Assembly (NCBI GenBank): GCA_002316835.1
Contig: DCEG01000046.1
Coordinates: forward strand, 1-57,324
DNA: 57,324 bases
Reading direction: 5' to 3'
From: Bacteroidales bacterium UBA1035
GTDB lineage: Bacteria; Bacteroidota; Bacteroidia; Bacteroidales; Dysgonomonadaceae
The notes under the pieces: generated by a model
Databases searched by the model: none
What the model saw: the letters and a program-made list of their open reading frames with translations, nothing else
What the model was told of the DNA's origin: nothing
Program-made: the position numbers and the translations under genes
Shown: piece after piece, positions 25,060-34,096 of the stretch
Numbering within the stretch: the first letter of the stretch is position 1
How the letters are laid out: each line of letters begins with the position of its first letter

Positions 25060-26376
25060 TTATTCTTCCCTTATCGCTTCTATAGGTTTTATCAACATAG
25101 CACGTTGTGCGGGGATGAATCCGGCGAAAGTGCCGATGATCAGTAATATAATCAGCGAACCTACTGCCATCCCAAATCCGATCTGCGGATCTTTGAAAAA
25201 CTGATCGCCTTGGCTCAATGCAACACCGACAGCGGATAATAGGCCGACCCCCAGTACGATCCCTCCTATTCCGGCCAGAACAGTAAGTACTATGCTCTCT
25301 GTCAGCACTTGTCCGATTATGTTTTGCGGCGTTGCCCCCAGCGCGCGACGGATACCTATCTCTTTTGTGCGCTCGCGAACCGTTACCAGCATGATGTTGC
25401 TTACGCCGATAGCTCCGGCAAGCAATGTTCCCAGCCCTACAATCCAGATAAGCGATGCAATGCCAATTCCTAGGTAACTGAACATTTTGAATTGTTCTTC
25501 AATGTTCATGCTGAAAACAGCAGTTTTATCTTCGGGGGAGATCTGGTGTTGTTGTTTCAAGACATCGGTAATTTTATCCTGGATAACTTTTACCGAAATT
25601 CCCGGATTGGCCGTTGCTGCCAGAAAATGAATGATATTTCCCTGATTGAATGTCTGCTGCATGGTGCTGAATGGTAAAACTACGGTTTCGGCCGTATTTC
25701 CACCGATGCTTACACCTGAAGAGCTACGTGCAACACCAATAACCTGAAAATAAATACCGTTAACCCTAATTTGCTTGCCGACCGGATCTTCTTCGTGCTG
25801 AAAGAGTACTTCATAAACCCGTTCACCAATAACGCATACTTTTCTTTTTTCAGAAATATCTATGTCGTTCACATATCTTCCATAAAGCATTTTACTTTTT
25901 TCGATCAGATCATATTCGGGATAGCAACCTTTTACCAGGTACGAACCGTTTTTTTCACCCCGGACTACATTTTTATCATTCCCTCCGCCACTGAATAGCA
26001 CGGGAGAGATGTACTGCAAATCTTCCACTCTCTGATGAATAACGGGCAAATCGCTGTTGGTCATGTTCCAGTTACGTCCTTTTCTAAATCCTTTATAAGG
26101 CTCAGAAGTTGGATTTGACATGAAAAAGACAGAATTGGTTGCAAATCCTTCCACTTGCGACGATATTCCCTTCTCCAGTGCATTCCCGGCGCCAACCATT
26201 ACCACCAGCATAAACATTCCCCAAAACACACCGAAGGCTGTGAGAAAACTCCGCGATTTATTGCTGGTGATAGTTACCCATATTTCGTACCAGCGGTCGA
26301 AGTCGAAAAGTGACTTCAATCCCTTAAAATGGGCTTCTGTGTCGAGGGATTGCCTGTTATTTTGTTTTTCTTTCAT
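25060..26376 (-). CDS. MacB-type ABC permease (second of two)
   Basis: Inner-membrane permease without its own ATPase domain. After the likely true start, MKEKQNNRQ at 26376 (an in-frame extension to 26484 exists but reads as non-typical sequence), there is an N-terminal membrane helix near residue 45. A large periplasmic MacB-PCD domain follows, then three C-terminal membrane helices (FtsX domain) with TVRERTKEIGIRRALGATPQNI and ending in PAQRAMLIKPIEAIREE. It is about 438 aa. The other permease gene lies 137 bases upstream. Having two distinct permeases suggests a heterodimeric transporter using one shared ATPase. Confidence 0.93.
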   Translation of the reverse strand: MKEKQNNRQSLDTEAHFKGLKSLFDFDRWYEIWVTITSNKSRSFLTAFGVFWGMFMLVVMVGAGNALEKGISSQVEGFATNSVFFMSNPTSEPYKGFRKGRNWNMTNSDLPVIHQRVEDLQYISPVLFSGGGNDKNVVRGEKNGSYLVKGCYPEYDLIEKSKMLYGRYVNDIDISEKRKVCVIGERVYEVLFQHEEDPVGKQIRVNGIYFQVIGVARSSSGVSIGGNTAETVVLPFSTMQQTFNQGNIIHFLAATANPGISVKVIQDKITDVLKQQHQISPEDKTAVFSMNIEEQFKMFSYLGIGIASLIWIVGLGTLLAGAIGVSNIMLVTVRERTKEIGIRRALGATPQNIIGQVLTESIVLTVLAGIGGIVLGVGLLSAVGVALSQGDQFFKDPQIGFGMAVGSLIILLIIGTFAGFIPAQRAMLIKPIEAIREE

Positions 26377-26513
26377 TTTTTGTGTGTCAGTTAAGAAGCA
26401 TAAGGAGATATGTAAAAACTTTAAGGTTTGATGGACTATGGGTGTTGTGCCATATGGTTCAATAAACGGACTTACCATCGCCAAGTCGCCTTTTCTCCCA
26501 GTCTCCGGTCGCC

Positions 26514-27776
26514 TTATTCCTGTCTCATTGCTTCAATCGGTTTGATTTTTACTGCTTTCCGGGCAGGTAGATACCCGGCAATGATGCCCGCGATAATGAG
26601 AACAACGGTGGCAAAAATGGCGTAACCGGTATTTATTGTTGGATTTTTGAAGACCGACATCTGCATTCCATCCGAAGCAGGTTGCCCGTTAGCGGATTGT
26701 TCCATCACGAAGTTTATAAGTTCTGTTAAGCCGATACCCAAGATCATTCCGATATAGCCGAAAATTGCTGTGATGAGAAGTGATTCCAGAATAATGGATT
26801 TCAAAATGGATGATGGCGGTGCGCCGATGGCTTTTCGAATGCCTATCTCGCGTGTCCTTTCTTTCACGGAAACCAACATAATGTTGCTCACACCCACAAT
26901 TCCGGCAATGAGGGTCAGAATACCGATGATGCTGACAAAAATGGTGATACCACCAAATATTTTTTGTGATTCAATGTATTCGGCTTGTGCGTTATTTACC
27001 CAGAGTGCCTGCCTGTCTTTGGGGTCGAAATTGAGACTTCGACCCATTAAGCTGCGTAACGATTCAACAAAGTTGTCGTTCTCTTCTTTAGTTTCCAATC
27101 CATTTACTGTAAATGTAATTTGACTGAATTTTTTACTCGGATTAAAGATAGCTTGTGCCGTAGAGAACGGAATATAAGCGGATGGGCTTCCCCATTGTTC
27201 TTTTTTTGTATTTATGCCCACGACCTTAAACATCAGGGCTCCCACTTTTACATAATTGCCCAAAGCAGATTTTCCTTCGAAAAGTGTTTCGACAATTTTA
27301 TTATCGAGAACAATTATCTTGTTATTCTCTTCTAAATCCAAACCGTTTATAAAGCGCCCATTACCGGGATTGATGACGACTCCTTCTATCTCCATGTATT
27401 CGGGCATCACGCCGCGAATGTTGTATGATCCATATTCCGTTCCAAAAGAGATGGTTTGAGTTCGGTCAATTCGTGCTGTAACAAGTTGACTTTCGTTGAT
27501 ATCGTTTTTGATGAGTTCCACTTCCTTGTCTTGAAATTGCAGGTTTCTTCCCGATTTTAATCCTTTGTGTGTCATGGATGTCGTCCCGGACCAAAGTGTA
27601 ATGCGGTTTACTGCCCGTTCGCTGAAATTGGAAGTTACTCCGTTTTTCAATCCGTTTCCGGCACCCAATAAAACGATAAGAATAAAAATCCCCCACGAAA
27701 CCGATAGTCCCGTAAGCGCTGTGCGCAGTTTGTTTTTGCGCAGGGTTTGAAATATTTCTTGCAGGTGGTCGTTCAT
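26514..27776 (-). CDS. MacB-type ABC permease (first of two)
   Basis: FtsX/MacB permease with one N-terminal membrane helix (TGLSVSWGIFILIVLLGAG, about 22-40), a periplasmic MacB-PCD domain (about 45-265) and three C-terminal helices. The coupling-helix signature SVKERTREIGIRKAIGAPPSSI is intact, and the C-terminus PARKAVKIKPIEAMRQE matches that of the second permease. At 420 aa it is normal for the ATPase-free type. Its ATG overlaps the ABC ATPase stop by four bases (ATGA), so translation is coupled. Confidence 0.94.
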   Translation of the reverse strand: MNDHLQEIFQTLRKNKLRTALTGLSVSWGIFILIVLLGAGNGLKNGVTSNFSERAVNRITLWSGTTSMTHKGLKSGRNLQFQDKEVELIKNDINESQLVTARIDRTQTISFGTEYGSYNIRGVMPEYMEIEGVVINPGNGRFINGLDLEENNKIIVLDNKIVETLFEGKSALGNYVKVGALMFKVVGINTKKEQWGSPSAYIPFSTAQAIFNPSKKFSQITFTVNGLETKEENDNFVESLRSLMGRSLNFDPKDRQALWVNNAQAEYIESQKIFGGITIFVSIIGILTLIAGIVGVSNIMLVSVKERTREIGIRKAIGAPPSSILKSIILESLLITAIFGYIGMILGIGLTELINFVMEQSANGQPASDGMQMSVFKNPTINTGYAIFATVVLIIAGIIAGYLPARKAVKIKPIEAMRQE

Positions 27777-28480
27777 ACGATTTGTGGTTTCGGAATTATG
27801 ATTTTGGAATTGCGTGTTTCAGATTCAATTTCACCGTCTTTCAAACGAATGATTCGTTTAGTGGCGTCAGCCACCGATTGTTCGTGAGTAACAATGATAG
27901 TGGTAATTCCCTGACTGTTCAATTCCGAAAGAACATCCATTACTTCGATTGTTGTCTGACTGTCGAGTGCACCGGTGGGTTCGTCGGCAAGAATAACCTT
28001 AGGGTTCGATATCATGGCGCGGGCGATGGCAACGCGTTGTTTTTGTCCACCCGATAATTCGTTTGGTAAGTGATGTGCCCAGTTTTTCAATCCCATTTTA
28101 TCGAGGTGTTCCATAGCAATAATGTTGCGTTTCTTGCGACTAATGTTTTTGTAATAGAGTGGGAGTGCCACATTTTCCAACGCGTTCTTAAAGTTGATAA
28201 GGTTGAACGATTGAAATACAAACCCTATCATTTCGTTGCGGTATTTTGCGGCCTGTGTTTCGTTCAAATTTCTAATAAGTGTGTTGTTGAGATAATATTC
28301 ACCTGAATCGTAGCTATCTAAAATACCAATTATATTCAGTAACGTGGATTTTCCGGAACCAGATGCTCCCATAATTGCCACATATTCACCCGTTTCAATA
28401 TCCAGATCGATATCTTTAAGTGCGTGCAGAGAAATCGCTTCGGTATGGTACGATTTGTTTATTTTGCGCAGTTTAATCAT
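27773..28480 (-). CDS. ABC transporter ATP-binding protein (MacB/LolD-type)
   Basis: ATPase that drives the export complex. Walker A is GASGSGKSTLL (about 39-49), the signature LSGGQKQRVAIARAM, Walker B VILADEPTGALD, and the switch His lies in IIVTHEQ. At 235 aa it is the usual size for the LolD/MacB/SalX class. It is first in a minus-strand operon ABC, permease, permease, adaptor, TolC, then perhaps the GIN protein. The substrate is not known; relatives export antibiotics, peptides or lipoproteins. Promoter element at 28544-28551. Confidence 0.95.
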   Translation of the reverse strand: MIKLRKINKSYHTEAISLHALKDIDLDIETGEYVAIMGASGSGKSTLLNIIGILDSYDSGEYYLNNTLIRNLNETQAAKYRNEMIGFVFQSFNLINFKNALENVALPLYYKNISRKKRNIIAMEHLDKMGLKNWAHHLPNELSGGQKQRVAIARAMISNPKVILADEPTGALDSQTTIEVMDVLSELNSQGITTIIVTHEQSVADATKRIIRLKDGEIESETRNSKIIIPKPQIV

Positions 28481-28543
28481 GAAGTTTTTCTTTGTAGTTT
28501 GACTTGTTCTAATTGAAATTGGTTACAGATTTTTATTCTGTTG

Positions 28544-28551
28544 CAAAAATA
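28544..28551 (-). promoter_or_regulatory. Candidate -7 element (TATTTTTG) of the export operon
   Basis: The minus strand reads TATTTTTG (full TAnnTTTG match) 63 bases before the ATG at 28480. Confidence 0.5.
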
Positions 28552-28661
28552 GTGTTTTGGATAATACTATGCAATACATAATACTGTGAAAGTTATATAA
28601 ATTATAATTAATTAACATTGAGATCTGGATTTGTTGAGTTTTTATATGGCGAAAAATAAAA

Positions 28662-28686
28662 AAAGCGATTCGTTTTGAATCGCTTT
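28662..28686 (-). terminator. Rho-independent terminator of the TonB-dependent receptor gene
   Basis: A perfect 10-bp stem AAAGCGATTC/GAATCGCTTT has a 5-base loop. The minus strand continues into TTTTTTTA. It lies 19 bases after the receptor stop. Confidence 0.9.
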
Positions 28687-28705
28687 AATCTGGTTAGAAG
28701 AATAA

Positions 28706-30754
28706 TTATCTTAACCTATAACTCACTCCTCCTGTCAGCCAAAATCCGGGTTGCGGAAGATTACCTAAATCGAGGTAAGTCGTATTGAAAATGTTGTTGG
28801 CATTTACGAAGATATTCATCTTCCGAAGAGCGTAATTGGCTTTCACATCTACTAACGAGAATGGTTTGTAATCAACTCTTTCGCCCGGTTGCAGATCGGC
28901 ATACTGCACATAAGAACCTTCGCGGTCCTGCCATCGGAAATTCCACGAAAGTGTAAGGTTAGGAATAATCCGGTGGTGAAGTGATGCTGTAAATTTATGT
29001 TTCAAGTGATTGAGTGTATAATTCGAGATCAGTTCCGACTCAACGAGATTCTGATATAGATTCATATAACCTATACTGAGATTCTGGAACGGTTGTGCGC
29101 TCCCGAACCAGTTTTGCAGATTGAAAGAGATTCCTGTTTCAAAACCCTTTTTATCGATCTGGGTGTGGTTGCGCGATTCCCATAGCGCATCGGCACTGGG
29201 TTTCACCCAATCGATAATGTTGCGTCCTTTCATATAAAAAGCTGTCAGGTAAGCCCGCACAATCGCATTATTGAATTTCAACCCAGCTTCGAAAGCTTCA
29301 GATAATTCGGCTTCCAGATCGGTGTTTCCGGTATGGGTTTTTGTAGTGTAGTATAAATCGGTAAAAGTGGGCATCCGGGTGGCTTTGTTCCATGAGGCAT
29401 ATGCGCTTAAGTTTTCGTTGAATCTGTACGAAGTATTAACTGCCGGATAAAAAGTAAATTTGTTGGGAATAGCTGTGTTATGATTGAGTAAACCGCCCAA
29501 CGAGAAAGTCAGGTTATCGATAAGGAAATTGTGTTCCAGAAAATAGCTGATATTACTGCGGCTGTCCGATTTAGTGTATTTCCCGATGGCTTCTGCGAGT
29601 GGTTTCCCCAAAACACTACTCAAAATAGATTCGTTGCGGAATTCTCCGCCAAAACTGGTAATTCCCCAACGCGAAGCGTATTGCATATTCAGGTTCATAC
29701 CGAAAACATCACTTTGGTGATAATTATGATCGGTGTACCAGGAAGGAATATCGGGTGTGCCCTCGCGAATCAGTTGGAATACATCGAAATGACGGTTCCA
29801 GTAAATTTGCGGAATAAATTTTAGTTTTCCAAAGGTTTCTCCTTTTATCGACATGAAGATAGACTCTGTATCATCGTACTGATTGGGATAGGCGGCGGTG
29901 TAAAACGTGTTGGCACCGTAGTTCTTGTCATTGTATCCGGCGGTAAAATCAATATTGGCTTTTTCTACATCGAAACGGCTCTGCCACAACAAATTCAACA
30001 AATTATAATCACTGTTAGGGATATATCCGTCAGACCTGCGATAACCGGCAGACAACTGATGCACGGCCGATTTTGTTTTATAGGCTCCTCGCGCTTCTGC
30101 GCCGAAAAGAGCGTGCATGCCGCCTTCTAATTTTGAATAGAGATTACTTTCCGCATCTTTTTTGGTAATAATATTGATGCCTCCGGCAAATGCACCTGCG
30201 CCATAAACAAGCGACGACGGGCCTTGCACGATTTCAATGCGTTCAATATCGGAAAGATTAATAGGGATGTCGAAACTGTAATGTCCGGTTTGGGGGTTGG
30301 TAAGGTTAATGCCGTTGAGGAGGATGGCTGTTTGGTCAAAAGATCCGCCGCGGAGGGTGATATCGGCCTGAACACCGTGCGGCCCGCGTTGAAGAACATC
30401 CACACCCGAGAAGTGTGTCAGCAGGTCTTCCACGCTTTGGATAGGCGCCCGCTCAATTTCTTTACTCGTGATTACAGTTACCAGCTTGGCTGCCATATTC
30501 AGCGGAAGCTGTGCTTTTGAGGCGGTAACCACCACTTCGTCCAGTTCTTTTTCGGGAATGGTGTCCGATTTTGTTTGGATAATTACACTCTCCGTCGGAT
30601 TTACCGATGCGGCGTGCGCGCTCATCAGGGCGCAGCCCGAAAGTACGCCAATGGTTACAGCTTTGTGAATGCTGTTGAAAACGCTGAACGATTTTCGGGC
30701 AAATCGTTTAAAACGAAACGTTTTCAGGGTTGAAAATTGATTTTTACTGTTCAT
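28706..30754 (-). CDS. TonB-dependent outer membrane receptor (BtuB/siderophore-like)
   Basis: Outer-membrane active transporter. The unusually long N-terminus (about 50 residues, with a basic stretch FRFKRFARK before the hydrophobic core and GCALMSAHA cleavage region) resembles an extended signal peptide. Next come a TonB box-like KELDEVVVTASK, a plug domain (about 75-200: PIQSVEDLLTHFSGVDVLQR and LRGGSFDQTAILLNG) and a 22-strand barrel, ending in GFWLTGGVSYRLR with the terminal aromatic-type strand. Length of 682 aa, without a carboxypeptidase-regulatory N-domain, places it among BtuB/siderophore-type rather than SusC-type receptors. The substrate is unknown; I saw no cobalamin riboswitch upstream. 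Promoter element at 30783-30790. Confidence 0.93.
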   Translation of the reverse strand: MNSKNQFSTLKTFRFKRFARKSFSVFNSIHKAVTIGVLSGCALMSAHAASVNPTESVIIQTKSDTIPEKELDEVVVTASKAQLPLNMAAKLVTVITSKEIERAPIQSVEDLLTHFSGVDVLQRGPHGVQADITLRGGSFDQTAILLNGINLTNPQTGHYSFDIPINLSDIERIEIVQGPSSLVYGAGAFAGGINIITKKDAESNLYSKLEGGMHALFGAEARGAYKTKSAVHQLSAGYRRSDGYIPNSDYNLLNLLWQSRFDVEKANIDFTAGYNDKNYGANTFYTAAYPNQYDDTESIFMSIKGETFGKLKFIPQIYWNRHFDVFQLIREGTPDIPSWYTDHNYHQSDVFGMNLNMQYASRWGITSFGGEFRNESILSSVLGKPLAEAIGKYTKSDSRSNISYFLEHNFLIDNLTFSLGGLLNHNTAIPNKFTFYPAVNTSYRFNENLSAYASWNKATRMPTFTDLYYTTKTHTGNTDLEAELSEAFEAGLKFNNAIVRAYLTAFYMKGRNIIDWVKPSADALWESRNHTQIDKKGFETGISFNLQNWFGSAQPFQNLSIGYMNLYQNLVESELISNYTLNHLKHKFTASLHHRIIPNLTLSWNFRWQDREGSYVQYADLQPGERVDYKPFSLVDVKANYALRKMNIFVNANNIFNTTYLDLGNLPQPGFWLTGGVSYRLR

Positions 30755-30782
30755 TTTTTATTGAATTTTAGAAATGAAGCTG

Positions 30783-30790
30783 CAAAAGTA
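30783..30790 (-). promoter_or_regulatory. Candidate -7 element (TACTTTTG) of the TonB-dependent receptor gene
   Basis: The minus strand reads TACTTTTG, a full TAnnTTTG match, 29 bases before the ATG at 30754. Confidence 0.55.
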
Positions 30791-30864
30791 GTCCTTTTCG
30801 GGCTGAAAAGCGACAAAAATCAACTTTAAATTCCTTAAGTAGTCGGATTTTCTTGACCGAAAAT

Positions 30865-31623
30865 TTACTCTTCCGTTCCTTCCAGCATGGGTACAAAAAT
30901 AAAATCTCCGTGCACCGTTTCACGGAATTTATCCTTGCTTATGCGTTTGATAACGGTCATTTTTTGCCCTTGCCTGCCTCCCACAGGAACGACCATCCAG
31001 CCGCCGATTTTGAGTTGCTGTTTCAGTTTTTCGGGAATTTTCTCGGGCGCTGCGGTTATCAATATTTTATCGAATGGTGCGCTGTCTGGCAATCCTTCGT
31101 AACCATCGCCGAAAAATAAATTAGGATGATAACCCAGTTTATTCAGCGTTTCTTTTGCTTGAAGGTATAAATCCTGATATCGCTCAATGCTGTAAACATC
31201 GGCACCCATTTCGCAAAGAACTGCCGCCTGATAGCCGCTTCCGGTACCAATCTCCAATACCTTTTCGCCCGGCTTCAGTTGCAATAGTTCGCTTTGATAA
31301 GCCACCGTGTAAGGTTGTGAAATGGTTTGTCCTTTTTCGATGGGTAACGGTCGGTCGAGATAGGCATATTCACGTAAACTTTCATCGATAAATTCATGGC
31401 GAGGGATATTCCCGATAGCAGCCAGCACTCTTTTATCGGTAATACCTTTTTTGCTCAGCGATTCGGCAAGTTTCTTTGCTTCGCGCGTGTCTTGTGATGG
31501 GTCAATTGTCTGATTTTCATATTTTTCATTTTGCCTGTTCTTATTGTTTGCACAAGCAACGGAGCTCATACAACAAAATACAATTAAAATGATGAATAGG
31601 GCGTATTTTACTCTTATTTTCAT
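30865..31623 (-). CDS. Exported protein-L-isoaspartate O-methyltransferase-like protein
   Basis: The core (about 45-252) is a clear PCMT: KGITDKRVLAAIGNIPRHEFI, the SAM motif VLEIGTGSGYQAAVL, FFGDGYEGLPDSAPFDKI, and the PCMT tail VPVGGRQGQKMTVI. PCMT repairs isoaspartyl residues using SAM. In front there is an extra N-terminus with a hydrophobic export signal (about 6-22) ending SSVACANN, either a Sec site or a lipobox-like Cys24. No internal Met exists between the signal and the core, and a promoter element sits directly upstream, so this is not a mis-called start. SAM is not expected outside the cytoplasm, so how it works is an open question. Confidence 0.9.
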   Translation of the reverse strand: MKIRVKYALFIILIVFCCMSSVACANNKNRQNEKYENQTIDPSQDTREAKKLAESLSKKGITDKRVLAAIGNIPRHEFIDESLREYAYLDRPLPIEKGQTISQPYTVAYQSELLQLKPGEKVLEIGTGSGYQAAVLCEMGADVYSIERYQDLYLQAKETLNKLGYHPNLFFGDGYEGLPDSAPFDKILITAAPEKIPEKLKQQLKIGGWMVVPVGGRQGQKMTVIKRISKDKFRETVHGDFIFVPMLEGTEE

Positions 31624-31647
31624 GAATTCGTTTCCTTATTTTTTAAC

Positions 31648-31655
31648 CAAAGATA
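31648..31655 (-). promoter_or_regulatory. Candidate -7 element (TATCTTTG) of the PCMT gene
   Basis: The minus strand reads TATCTTTG, 24 bases before the ATG at 31623, a full TAnnTTTG match. Confidence 0.55.
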
Positions 31656-31717
31656 GTGAATTTCTGCATTTTACCTAAGAAATTTAAGATAACATTCTTC
31701 AATTGAAATAAAAATCG

Positions 31718-31725
31718 TAATTTCG
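31718..31725 (+). promoter_or_regulatory. Near-consensus -7 element (TAATTTCG) of the NlpC/P60 operon
   Basis: TAATTTCG differs from TAnnTTTG in one defined base and lies 26 bases before the ATG at 31752. Confidence 0.35.
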
Positions 31726-31751
31726 CTTCCTAAATAATTATCCGGCAAAGC

Positions 31752-32921
31752 ATGAAAAAAGCATCTTTTTTATTCCTTTTATGGATATTTTCAACGTTAT
31801 GCTCTATGGCTCAACACAAGGATATAAACCGTATTATACAAGCGGTTCAGGAAAAATATGCACCCGACAGACGTGTGGTCGTTTTCGATATTAAGTCGTC
31901 ATTGCAAAACGATACGATAGTTTTAGAAGGAGAAACTTCACATCCCGACGCGTACAATGATTTGCTGAAACAAGTATCAGGCAATGTGAAGAACAACATC
32001 CGTTTACTTCCCGATGAGGTTATTGGCGAAAAAAACAGGGGAGTGATTTACAATTCGGTGGAAAAACTGCACTCAAGTAACTCGTACGGCAGCGAAACTG
32101 TTTCGGAAGTGTTATTGGGAATGCCCGTGAAATTGCTTGATAAGAAAGGCGGTTGGCGGCGTGTGCAAACACCGGAAGGATATATCGGGTGGGTTTCTGA
32201 AGCCATTCAACCAATGACTGAAACTGAATTACACGAATACAACCAAAAGCCGAAGGTTGTGATTACGAGTTTATATGCACTTTCGTATGAAAAAATGGAC
32301 GTTAAATCGCAAACAGTTTCTAATTTGGTTATCGGGGATATGCTGGTTTTAAAGGGATCGAAAGGGAAATTTTATCAAGTAACATATCCCGATGGACGCG
32401 AAGCGTATATACAAAAATCCGATGCGAAAGAGCTGAAAAAATGGCTGAAAGATATTGAATTTACTCAGGAGAGTATTGTTAAAACGGCTAAAAAGTTTAT
32501 GGGGGTTCCTTATGTTTGGGGCGGAACTTCATCAAAAGGACTCGATTGCAGTGGGTTTACCAAACTGGTTTATTTCCTTCACGGCGTAATTCTACCACGT
32601 GATGCATCCCAGCAGGTCTTGACGGGAAAATTAATCGATGAAAAAGGTGATTTTAGCAACGTTCAGCCAGGCGACCTAGTGTTTTTTGGCACGAAAGCTA
32701 CCGATGAAAATCCGAGGGAACGTGTGGTTCATGTTGGAATTTATATCGGAAATAAGCGCTTTATTCACGCTTCCGATTACATCCAAATTGGCAGTTTTGA
32801 CCTGACAGATTCACTTTATGATGAATATAATACCAACCGATATCTGCGAACCAAACGAATAATCGGAGAGGTGAATACGAAAGGCCTTGATGCGATTTTT
32901 GAGAATGAGTTTTATCGGTAA
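31752..32921 (+). CDS. NlpC/P60 peptidoglycan endopeptidase with two SH3-like domains
   Basis: Secreted cysteine peptidase that cuts peptide stems of peptidoglycan, probably after the second residue as in YkfC-type enzymes. There is a signal peptide (1-20, CSMA before QHK). Two SH3b-like domains (about 95-155 and 165-225) precede the catalytic domain. The active site is Cys266 in GLDCSGF, with His327 in VVHVGIY and a third polar residue near His339 in RFIHAS. GVPYVWGG is the standard lead-in. At 389 aa it matches the YkfC architecture. The epimerase gene follows at 23 bases, so this is a muropeptide-processing operon. Confidence 0.94.
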   Translation: MKKASFLFLLWIFSTLCSMAQHKDINRIIQAVQEKYAPDRRVVVFDIKSSLQNDTIVLEGETSHPDAYNDLLKQVSGNVKNNIRLLPDEVIGEKNRGVIYNSVEKLHSSNSYGSETVSEVLLGMPVKLLDKKGGWRRVQTPEGYIGWVSEAIQPMTETELHEYNQKPKVVITSLYALSYEKMDVKSQTVSNLVIGDMLVLKGSKGKFYQVTYPDGREAYIQKSDAKELKKWLKDIEFTQESIVKTAKKFMGVPYVWGGTSSKGLDCSGFTKLVYFLHGVILPRDASQQVLTGKLIDEKGDFSNVQPGDLVFFGTKATDENPRERVVHVGIYIGNKRFIHASDYIQIGSFDLTDSLYDEYNTNRYLRTKRIIGEVNTKGLDAIFENEFYR

Positions 32922-32944
32922 ATAAGATAGAAAATCTTTAAAAA

Positions 32945-34090
32945 ATGGACCAAAACAGACGAAATTTTCTGAAAACATCAGCAATGGCAGCAGCATTTCT
33001 GACTGTACCGTCCGTATTTTCTCAACATAAACCCAAAAGCATCTCTTCGAAAATGAAATTATCTTGGACTCCTTACGACCTTGAACTACGCCATACGTTT
33101 ACCATCTCGGGATTTTCCCGTAAGACCACACCTGTTGTGCTCACAAAAATCGAATTCGACGGATTGACCGGTTACGGCGAAGCTTCGTTGCCACCGTATT
33201 TGGGTGAAACGCAGGCATCGGTTATCGAGTTTCTAAAGAAAATAGATTTGTCCGCTTTCTCCGATCCAACGCATTTAGATGAAATTTTGGAATACGTGGG
33301 TGGTATTGCCATAAACAACACGGCTGCCAAAGCGGCGGTGGACATTGCCCTACATGATTTAGCCGGAAAAATTATTGGTTCTCCGTGGTACAAAATGTAC
33401 GGACTTGACAAGACCGATGTTCCCGACACCACATTCACCATCGGTATCGATACTGACGATGTAGTGCGCGAAAAAACACGTGAAGCGCTGGGACGATTTA
33501 ATATCTTGAAAGTAAAAGTGGGCGTACCGGACGATAAACGTATGATCGAAGCCATCCGTTCCGTTACTGATCTGCCGTTGGCAGTGGATGCCAATCAGGG
33601 ATGGAAAGACCGCCACGTGGCGCTGGATATGATCCATTGGTTGAAAGAAAAGGGTGTCGTGATGGTGGAGCAGCCTATGCCAAAGGTCGATTTGGATAAT
33701 ATTGCCCGATTAACGGAGGTAAGTCCGTTACCGATTTTTGCGGATGAGTCACTTCAGCGATTAACGGATATCGAACGCCTGAAAGGCGTATTTTCAGGCA
33801 TCAACATCAAGTTGATGAAATGTACCGGCATGCATGAAGCATGGAAAATGCGCAATTTTGCTGAAACACTCGGAATGAAAGTAATGATGGGTTGCATGAC
33901 GGAGACATCGTGTGCCATTTCGGCAGCATCGCAACTTTACGCCGGAATGGATTTTGCCGATTTGGACGGTGCATTGCTTATCGCCAACGATTGTTTCGAC
34001 GGTGCAACACTCGAAAACGGTAAAATTATCGCAAGCGATTTACCGGGGATTGGAGTGAGGTTGAATAAAAAAATTGAGTTTGGAAGATAA
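32945..34090 (+). CDS. Exported L-Ala-D/L-Glu-type dipeptide epimerase (enolase superfamily)
   Basis: Converts the dipeptide released from peptidoglycan (L-Ala-D-Glu) to L-Ala-L-Glu or a similar product. Enolase-superfamily residues are all visible: the KVK pair (Lys189, Lys191), metal ligands Asp215 (VDANQ), Glu242 (EQPMPK) and Asp267 (FADES), and Lys289 in NIKLMK. The N-terminus carries a twin-arginine-type signal (NRRNFLKTSAMAAAFL, cleavage near VFSQ), so the enzyme appears to be exported; characterised YcjG/YkfB enzymes are cytoplasmic. It lies 23 bases after the NlpC/P60 gene and 6 before the DUF418 gene. Confidence 0.93.
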   Translation: MDQNRRNFLKTSAMAAAFLTVPSVFSQHKPKSISSKMKLSWTPYDLELRHTFTISGFSRKTTPVVLTKIEFDGLTGYGEASLPPYLGETQASVIEFLKKIDLSAFSDPTHLDEILEYVGGIAINNTAAKAAVDIALHDLAGKIIGSPWYKMYGLDKTDVPDTTFTIGIDTDDVVREKTREALGRFNILKVKVGVPDDKRMIEAIRSVTDLPLAVDANQGWKDRHVALDMIHWLKEKGVVMVEQPMPKVDLDNIARLTEVSPLPIFADESLQRLTDIERLKGVFSGINIKLMKCTGMHEAWKMRNFAETLGMKVMMGCMTETSCAISAASQLYAGMDFADLDGALLIANDCFDGATLENGKIIASDLPGIGVRLNKKIEFGR

Positions 34091-34096
34091 ATTATT

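Noticed and set aside
30755..30864. Possible cobalamin riboswitch before the TonB-dependent receptor at 28706-30754
   Set aside because: The gap of 110 bases holds only a promoter element and lacks the conserved cobalamin box.
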